Positions 58,664-64,000 of a stretch of DNA of 64,000 nt are shown here, in pieces. This DNA is from Pectobacterium sp. A5351. Its GTDB lineage: Bacteria; Pseudomonadota; Gammaproteobacteria; Enterobacterales; Enterobacteriaceae. The stretch covers positions 4,092,001-4,156,000 of the forward strand of contig NZ_CP116477.1 in assembly GCF_028335745.1 (NCBI RefSeq). Direction: 5' to 3'. Made by a program: the position numbers and the translations under genes. The notes beneath the pieces were generated by a model that saw only the letters and a list, made by a program, of their open reading frames with translations, had not been told where the DNA came from and searched no databases. Position 1 is the first letter of the stretch, and each line of letters starts with the position of its first letter.

Positions 58664-60037
58664 ATGGGAAAAAATGACGTTATTCAGTCAATCATTAAAC
58701 TGGTTGGTGGAAACGAAAACATTAATAAAGCCTGGCACTGTATGACGCGGTTGCGGTTTGATTTAATTGATGAAAGTAAAGTGCAAACCGAGGCGATCAA
58801 AAATCTGCCCGGTATATTAGGTGCGCAACACCAGAGTGAACAGTTTCAGATTATTATCGGGCCACAGGTCAATGAGTATTACGAACTGCTGAACGCCCAG
58901 CTTTCGCCTACAACGACATCGCAGCCAGACGTACAGAAGCAGAAGAAGGGGCTGATTTCGCTGTTCATGGATACGGTTTCCGGTGTGTTCGGCCCAATCG
59001 TTCCCGCCATCGCTGGCGCAGGGATGATCAAAGGGCTGCTGGCAGGGCTGATTGCCTTGAAAGTGGTCTCTGCCAAAACCGATACCGTGATCGTCCTCGA
59101 CCTGATCGCCAGCGGTGTGTTCTATTTCTTACCTTTCTTCCTCGCCATCTCCGCAGCCAGGATATTTAAAACAAGCGAATATCTGGCAGCGGCCGTTGCA
59201 GCCTGCCTGATGTACCCGTCATTGATAGAAGCGGCGAAGGCTCTAGCCAGCAATAGCCCTAATGCGGTCAGCGCCTTTTACTTCATGGGTGTGCTACCCA
59301 TTCCGGTGTTCAATTATGCTGCTAGCGTCATCCCAGTGATTTTCTCCGTGCTGGCACTGAGCTATATCCATCGTTGGGTCGACCGCATCATGCCTTCGGT
59401 GCTGAAAACCGTATTTACCCCAACGCTGACGCTGTTTATCGCCGCACTGGTGTCGCTCACCATTATCGGGCCATTCGGGATTTATCTCGGTAAACTGCTG
59501 GCGCTGTTTATTCAGAGCCTGTTCGATGTGTCGTCTATTTTTGCTGGTTTCGTGGTCGGTGCGATTCGGCCTGTCGCTATCCTGACTGGCATGCATCACG
59601 CGATGACGCCAATCGCGCTGCAAAATTTCAGCAATCAGGGCTTTGATATGCTGATGCCAATGATGTGTATGGCTAATATGGCGATTGCGGGTTCCACGTT
59701 TGCCATCTACTTCCATGCCAAAACCCGTCAGGACAAATCCGTCGTGCTCTCTGCTGGGGTGTCTGCGCTGCTCGGTATTACCGAACCTGCACTCTTCGGC
59801 GTACTGACCAAGTATAAAAAAGCGTTTATCTCCGCCACCGTTGCCAGCTCCATCGCCTCGGCCTTTATCGCGTACTTCGGTGTCCGGCTGTATGGCTACA
59901 TCTTGTCGAGTATTTTCAGCCTGCCGGCCTATATCGGCCCGTACTTTAGCTACGCCGTTTCCGGCATGGCCATCGCTATCGTGCTTTCCTTCACGCTGAC
60001 CTACATCCTGGTTGTCAGAGCCTCCAAACAGTCGTAA
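58664..60037 (+). CDS. PTS permease, fused IIB-IIC domains (glucose/beta-glucoside superfamily)
   Basis: 457 aa from ATG 58664 (GGGGG 8 nt upstream); an ATG at 58646 is also possible. IIB domain at residues 1-85 with phospho-cysteine C26 in AWHCMTRLRFDL and GILGAQHQSEQFQIIIG. IIC domain from about residue 100 with ten or so membrane spans, GVFGPIVPAIAGAGMIKGLL, GMHHAMTPIAL and LLGITEPALFGVL. No IIA domain is attached or adjacent, so phosphate probably comes from a IIA elsewhere (for example Crr). No phospho-glycosidase is nearby, unusual for this group; the substrate is unknown. Confidence 0.88.
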   Translation: MGKNDVIQSIIKLVGGNENINKAWHCMTRLRFDLIDESKVQTEAIKNLPGILGAQHQSEQFQIIIGPQVNEYYELLNAQLSPTTTSQPDVQKQKKGLISLFMDTVSGVFGPIVPAIAGAGMIKGLLAGLIALKVVSAKTDTVIVLDLIASGVFYFLPFFLAISAARIFKTSEYLAAAVAACLMYPSLIEAAKALASNSPNAVSAFYFMGVLPIPVFNYAASVIPVIFSVLALSYIHRWVDRIMPSVLKTVFTPTLTLFIAALVSLTIIGPFGIYLGKLLALFIQSLFDVSSIFAGFVVGAIRPVAILTGMHHAMTPIALQNFSNQGFDMLMPMMCMANMAIAGSTFAIYFHAKTRQDKSVVLSAGVSALLGITEPALFGVLTKYKKAFISATVASSIASAFIAYFGVRLYGYILSSIFSLPAYIGPYFSYAVSGMAIAIVLSFTLTYILVVRASKQS

Positions 60038-60173
60038 CCGCACTCGCGGGGCCGTTGCGCCCCGCCATCCCCCTCCCTAATTAGCTATCCTAATATCCGC
60101 GCCCCTGTAATTAAATTTCACAAATTGCCAAGCCCGCCTTAATGCAAGTACAAAGAATAAGGAGAAGAAAGAA

Positions 60174-60187
60174 TCGTCAATTGACGA
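60174..60187. promoter_or_regulatory. Perfect 14-bp palindrome upstream of ppc
   Basis: TCGTCAATTGACGA lies about 93 bp before the ppc start. Two direct copies of CCCGCCTTA flank it (60133-60141 and 60189-60197). Position and symmetry suggest a protein-binding site or a start-site element; no known operator matches. Confidence 0.4.
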
Positions 60188-60279
60188 ACCCGCCTTATCG
60201 TGGCTAGATGGAGGCAGTGCGTCAAAATATGTCAAGTGAAATAAACTTACAAAAATGGTAGGGATGGGTCAGGGTAACT

Positions 60280-62919
60280 ATGAACGAACAATATTCCGCA
60301 ATGCGCAGTAACGTCAGTATGCTCGGCAAACTGCTCGGCGACACCATCAAGGAAGCGCTGGGTGAAAATATCCTTGATAAAGTCGAAACAATCCGCAAGC
60401 TGTCAAAGTCTTCCCGCGCAGGTAATGAAAAACATCGTCAGGAGCTGCTGACCACGCTGCAAAACCTGTCTAACGATGAACTGTTGCCCGTTGCCCGCGC
60501 ATTCAGCCAGTTCCTTAACCTGACCAATACCGCTGAGCAATATCATACGATTTCACCGCACGGTGAGGCAGCGAGCAACCCGGCACAGCTTTCCAGCGCC
60601 TTTGAGCGCCTGAAAGAAAGTAAAGATCTGACCGAGCGAGATATCCGCGATGCCGTGGAATCGCTGTCGATCGAACTGGTGCTGACCGCACACCCAACCG
60701 AAATTACCCGTCGGACACTGATCCACAAGCTAGTGGAAGTGAATACCTGCCTCAAGCAGCTCGACCATAACGATCTGGCTGATTATGAACGTAATCAGAT
60801 CATGCGCCGTCTGCGCCAGTTGATCGCCCAGTCCTGGCATACCGATGAGATCCGTAAAATTCGCCCTACCCCGGTAGATGAAGCCAAATGGGGCTTCGCC
60901 GTGGTGGAAAACAGCCTGTGGGAAGGCGTACCCGCGTTTTTACGCGAGTTGGATGAACAACTGGAGCAGGCCTTCGGCTACCGTCTGCCCGTTGACGCTG
61001 TTCCGGTGCGCTTTACCTCCTGGATGGGTGGCGACCGCGACGGTAACCCAAACGTCACGGCGGAAGTGACTCGCCATGTTCTGCTACTCAGCCGCTGGAA
61101 GGCCGCCGACCTGTTCCTGCGCGATATTCAGGTGCTGGTTTCCGAACTGTCGATGTCCGAATGTACGCCGGAGCTGCTGGAGCTGGCCGGTGGCAGCGAG
61201 GTGCAGGAACCGTACCGCGCCATCATGAAATCACTGCGTTCACAGTTGAGCAGCACACTGAGCTATCTGGAAGCGCGTCTGACCGGTGAAGAACGTCTAC
61301 CGCCCAAAGATTTGCTGCTTACCAACGAGCAACTCTGGGAACCGCTTCACGCCTGCTACCAGTCTCTGAAAGCCTGCGGCATGGGCATTATCGCCGACGG
61401 CAGCCTGCTGGATACGCTGCGTCGCGTACGTTGCTTCGGTGTGCCGTTGGTGCGCATCGATGTCCGTCAGGAGAGCACTCGCCACACTGAAGCGCTGGCT
61501 GAGATTACCCGCTATCTGGGTCTGGGCGACTACGAAAGCTGGTCAGAGTCCGACAAGCAGGCCTTCCTGATTCGCGAACTCAGTTCCAAACGCCCGCTCC
61601 TGCCACGCTACTGGGCACCGAGCGCAGATACCAAAGAAGTGCTGGATACCTGTCGGGTCATCGCCAAAGCACCGCAGGGCTCTATCGCCGCTTACGTTAT
61701 TTCAATGGCGCGCACGCCTTCCGACGTGCTGGCCGTTCACCTGCTGCTCAAAGAAGCAGGCTGCCCGTTTGCCCTGCCGGTCGCGCCGCTGTTTGAAACG
61801 CTGGACGACCTGAACAACGCCGATGATGTCATGACGCAATTGCTGAGCATCGACTGGTATCGCGGCTTTATCCAAGGCAAACAGATGGTCATGATCGGCT
61901 ATTCCGACTCCGCGAAAGACGCGGGCGTGATGGCAGCCTCTTGGGCACAGTACCGCGCACAGGACGCGCTGATCAAAACCTGTGAGAAAGCCGGTATCGC
62001 ATTGACGCTGTTCCACGGACGCGGCGGTTCCATCGGTCGCGGTGGCGCACCGGCTCATGCCGCGCTGCTGTCACAACCGCCGGGCAGCCTGAAAGGTGGC
62101 CTGCGCGTGACCGAGCAAGGCGAGATGATCCGCTTTAAATATGGCCTGCCAGAAGTCACCATCAGCAGTCTGGCACTATATACCGGTGCGATTTTGGAAG
62201 CGAACCTGTTGCCGCCACCGGAGCCAAAACAGGAATGGCATGAGGTGATGGATGAGCTGTCCCGCGTGTCCTGCGATATGTACCGTGGATACGTGCGTGA
62301 GAACCCGGATTTCGTCCCTTACTTCCGCGCCGCGACGCCGGAACTGGAACTGGGTAAACTGCCGTTGGGATCACGCCCGGCCAAACGTCGCCCGAACGGC
62401 GGCGTGGAAAGCCTGCGAGCTATTCCGTGGATTTTCGCCTGGACGCAGAACCGTTTGATGCTGCCTGCGTGGCTCGGTGCGGGTGCCGGTTTGCAGAAAG
62501 TGGTGGATGACGGCAAACAAGAACAGTTGGAAGAGATGTGTCGCGACTGGCCGTTCTTCTCGACGCGTATCGGCATGCTGGAGATGGTGTTCGCCAAAGC
62601 CGACCTGTGGCTGGCGGAGTATTACGATCAGCGCCTGGTTGAAGAAAAACTGTGGCCGTTAGGGAAACAGCTCCGCGACCAGTTGGCCGCCGACATCAAC
62701 ATCGTACTGGCTATTTCCAACGACGATCACCTGATGGCAGATCTGCCGTGGATCGCCGAGTCGATCGCCTTGCGTAACGTCTATACCGACCCCCTGAACG
62801 TGTTGCAGGCTGAACTGCTGCATCGCTCGCGTCAGCAGGAGCAGCCAGATGCCGATCTGGAGCTGGCGCTGATGGTGACCATCGCCGGTGTCGCCGCGGG
62901 TATGCGTAATACGGGTTAA
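60280..62919 (+). CDS. ppc: Phosphoenolpyruvate carboxylase
   Basis: Anaplerotic enzyme making oxaloacetate from PEP and bicarbonate. 879 aa (883 in E. coli). Catalytic H138 in [71 protein letters not shown], and the C-terminal MRNTG. Start [20 protein letters not shown] matches the family. Followed by a strong terminator. Confidence 0.98.
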   Translation: MNEQYSAMRSNVSMLGKLLGDTIKEALGENILDKVETIRKLSKSSRAGNEKHRQELLTTLQNLSNDELLPVARAFSQFLNLTNTAEQYHTISPHGEAASNPAQLSSAFERLKESKDLTERDIRDAVESLSIELVLTAHPTEITRRTLIHKLVEVNTCLKQLDHNDLADYERNQIMRRLRQLIAQSWHTDEIRKIRPTPVDEAKWGFAVVENSLWEGVPAFLRELDEQLEQAFGYRLPVDAVPVRFTSWMGGDRDGNPNVTAEVTRHVLLLSRWKAADLFLRDIQVLVSELSMSECTPELLELAGGSEVQEPYRAIMKSLRSQLSSTLSYLEARLTGEERLPPKDLLLTNEQLWEPLHACYQSLKACGMGIIADGSLLDTLRRVRCFGVPLVRIDVRQESTRHTEALAEITRYLGLGDYESWSESDKQAFLIRELSSKRPLLPRYWAPSADTKEVLDTCRVIAKAPQGSIAAYVISMARTPSDVLAVHLLLKEAGCPFALPVAPLFETLDDLNNADDVMTQLLSIDWYRGFIQGKQMVMIGYSDSAKDAGVMAASWAQYRAQDALIKTCEKAGIALTLFHGRGGSIGRGGAPAHAALLSQPPGSLKGGLRVTEQGEMIRFKYGLPEVTISSLALYTGAILEANLLPPPEPKQEWHEVMDELSRVSCDMYRGYVRENPDFVPYFRAATPELELGKLPLGSRPAKRRPNGGVESLRAIPWIFAWTQNRLMLPAWLGAGAGLQKVVDDGKQEQLEEMCRDWPFFSTRIGMLEMVFAKADLWLAEYYDQRLVEEKLWPLGKQLRDQLAADINIVLAISNDDHLMADLPWIAESIALRNVYTDPLNVLQAELLHRSRQQEQPDADLELALMVTIAGVAAGMRNTG

Positions 62920-62938
62920 TTGCGCGAGCAGTAAAAAT

Positions 62939-62964
62939 AAAGGCCGGTCAACTGACCGGCCTTT
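62939..62964 (+). terminator. Terminator of ppc
   Basis: AAAGGCCGGTCA (62939-62950) and TGACCGGCCTTT (62953-62964) form a strong stem with flanking A and T residues. It lies 20 bp after the ppc stop and could also stop the convergent phosphatase gene. Confidence 0.9.
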
Positions 62965-62994
62965 AATCGATTCGCCAATAATATGAAGAAAACC

Positions 62995-63777
62995 TCACGC
63001 CAAATATTTATCCTGCAAATAGTTCCGCGCACGATTATCCAGACCGTATTCCACCTCAAGCCAGCTATCAATCGAACCGTGTCGTTCGTAGATGGCCTGC
63101 AACGCCGTCACGATGAATTCTTCCTGCACTGACAGCACATAAGAGAACTGTCCCAACGCTTTCTCATTCAGCGTTGCCGACAAATGCGTCAGCAGTTGCT
63201 GGCGGAATGGCGTCAGCGTCGTGTCCGTAAGCAGGTAATCTTCCATCACCGTCTGTTCATCCGCCCCCAGCGCAAACATCACCAGCGCCGAGCCGATACC
63301 CGTACGATCTTTACCCACCGCGCAGTGCTGTACCAGCCCGCCCTCACCCGGCTGTAATAGCAGCGACACCAGCTGTTTATAGGCTGAATTATTGAAAGGC
63401 AAACGGCGATAAAGCTCCAGCATAAACGCCCGGGAATCAAACGCCGCCAGCACATCAGACCCCAGCGAGTCCAGATTGGCCGTCACTTCATGGCGCAATG
63501 GGTTGGCAGGGTAAGCGTGATAGGTCGCACCTGCCCACAATACATCGGGCTTCTGCGCAATTTCATCGGCATCCCGATAATCCACCACGTGGGAAATAGG
63601 CACGCCCGCAAGATGTTCACAGTCAGCCTGACTCAGCAGATCCAGTGAGCCAGAGCGAAAAAGTTTGCCGTGTCGGATAAGCCGCCCGTCAGCAGCGCGG
63701 TTGCCGCCTAAATCGCGGAAGTTGATTCCGCCGTCCAGCGGTAATAAAGAGGGATGAAGCAACGTTGGTTCGGTCAT
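62995..63777 (-). CDS. Tyrosine-protein-phosphatase-like protein
   Basis: 260 aa from ATG 63777 (MTEPTLLHPSLLPLDGGINF), which follows AAGGAGA by 3 nt; the frame opens 12 codons earlier. Cysteine phosphatase P-loop HCAVGKDRTG with nucleophile C152 and R158, plus INFRDLGGNRAADGRL and VVDYRDADE, as in the Y_phosphatase3 family of bacterial tyrosine/lipid phosphatases. No signal peptide is evident. The substrate is unknown. Convergent with ppc. Confidence 0.85.
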   Translation of the reverse strand: MTEPTLLHPSLLPLDGGINFRDLGGNRAADGRLIRHGKLFRSGSLDLLSQADCEHLAGVPISHVVDYRDADEIAQKPDVLWAGATYHAYPANPLRHEVTANLDSLGSDVLAAFDSRAFMLELYRRLPFNNSAYKQLVSLLLQPGEGGLVQHCAVGKDRTGIGSALVMFALGADEQTVMEDYLLTDTTLTPFRQQLLTHLSATLNEKALGQFSYVLSVQEEFIVTALQAIYERHGSIDSWLEVEYGLDNRARNYLQDKYLA

Positions 63778-63878
63778 ACATCTCCTTGCGAGGTTGAAAG
63801 GCGAGCAAGGCAACCGTATTACACACGTAGAGCATGTCGCAGGTTAACCCAATAAACCAGAACAAGTGATTAGGATAA

Positions 63879-63904
63879 GGGCTGGCCTCTGCGATGACCA
63901 GCCC
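63879..63904. terminator. Hairpin between the phosphatase gene and the 3' end of the next gene
   Basis: GGGCTGG (63879-63885) / CCAGCCC (63898-63904) with a 12-nt loop, followed on the plus strand by AAAATA. On the minus strand a short TTAT follows. It may end the gene at the window edge. Confidence 0.4.
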
Positions 63905-63925
63905 AAAATATCATCAATATTGCGC

Positions 63926-64000
63926 TTATTCAGCCGCTAACAAACGGCGAGTCGCATCCAGCAACACCTTAATCACCGTGGTTTCGGCCAGTTTCATGGT
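63926..64000 (-). CDS. C-terminal end of an unidentified protein (cut by the window)
   Basis: The minus strand reads in frame to a TAA at 63926-63928, giving the final residues TMKLAETTVIKVLLDATRRL followed by LAAE. Only about 24 residues are visible, which is too little to assign a family. The smooth reading frame into the window edge and the hairpin just beyond the stop support a real gene end. Confidence 0.5.
   Translation of the reverse strand, partial: TMKLAETTVIKVLLDATRRLLAAE

Noticed and set aside
59294..60043. 249-aa open frame on the minus strand opposite the PTS permease
   Set aside because: Antisense of a clear membrane protein; highly polar, Asp/His/Gln/Arg-rich translation, as expected for a mirror frame.

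Overview
This window is chromosomal DNA of a gamma-proteobacterium of the order Enterobacterales. Nearly every protein is close to full length with an Escherichia coli counterpart, the rRNA and tRNA genes match the enteric pattern, and long runs of gene order are those of E. coli. A Mg-type HemB beside tatD, putA/putP beside ilvC, and an intact ilvG point away from E. coli K-12 and towards a relative such as Pectobacterium/Dickeya. The genus is an inference, not proven here. No CRISPR array, insertion sequence, integrase or phage gene was seen.

Layout. 1-1193: 5' part of rep (cut by the window edge). 1354-1635: ppiC. 1701-7350: divergent putA/putP for proline use, with PutA operator motifs between them. 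7453-10025: ilvC and its divergent activator ilvY, followed by an overlapping LprI-like secreted protein gene and a convergent DUF2461 gene. 11670-18314 (minus): the ilvLGMEDA branched-chain amino acid operon, with leader peptide, attenuator and final terminator. 18722-21592: comM, maoP, hdfR. 21613-26240 (minus): a ytfQ-ytfR-ytfT-yjfF galactofuranose-type ABC importer. 26682-32112 (minus): a complete rRNA operon 16S-tRNA-Ile-tRNA-Ala-23S-5S-tRNA-Asp-tRNA-Trp with P1/P2 promoters. 32504-36502 (minus): pepQ-yigZ-trkH-hemG. 36688-40052: fadBA with a FadR-type operator. 40161-43097: fre, ubiD and rfaH. 43157-49842 (minus): ubiE-ubiJ-ubiB-tatA-tatB-tatC, then tatD-hemB. 49978-51540: rmuC. 51761-56366: divergent argCBH/argE with ARG boxes. 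56421-60037: an accessory trio made of a GntR/UTRA regulator, an enolase-superfamily sugar-acid dehydratase and a PTS IIBC permease. 60280-62919: ppc. 62995-63777: a tyrosine-phosphatase-like gene. 63926-64000: the 3' end of an unidentified gene.

How it fits together. The left half joins proline catabolism to branched-chain amino acid synthesis, including the ilvGMEDA attenuation system and IlvY-controlled ilvC. The middle is the rRNA operon. The right half holds fatty-acid oxidation, ubiquinone synthesis (ubiE, ubiJ, ubiB, ubiD), twin-arginine export, haem enzymes (hemG, hemB) and arginine synthesis.

The most notable structure is the rRNA operon. Its upstream neighbours (hemG, trkH) and Ile/Ala spacer are those of E. 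coli rrnA. Its downstream tRNAs (Asp, Trp) and neighbours (hdfR, maoP, comM, ilv) are those of rrnC. This is what recombination between two rRNA operons would give. Three cassettes (putAP, ytfQRT-yjfF, and the GntR/dehydratase/PTS trio) interrupt gene neighbourhoods that are contiguous in E. coli. Short 18-19 bp tandem duplications occur at the edges of ilvY, ilvG and ubiJ. I found no convincing new multi-gene system; the dehydratase/PTS trio is the best candidate for an uncharacterised pathway.
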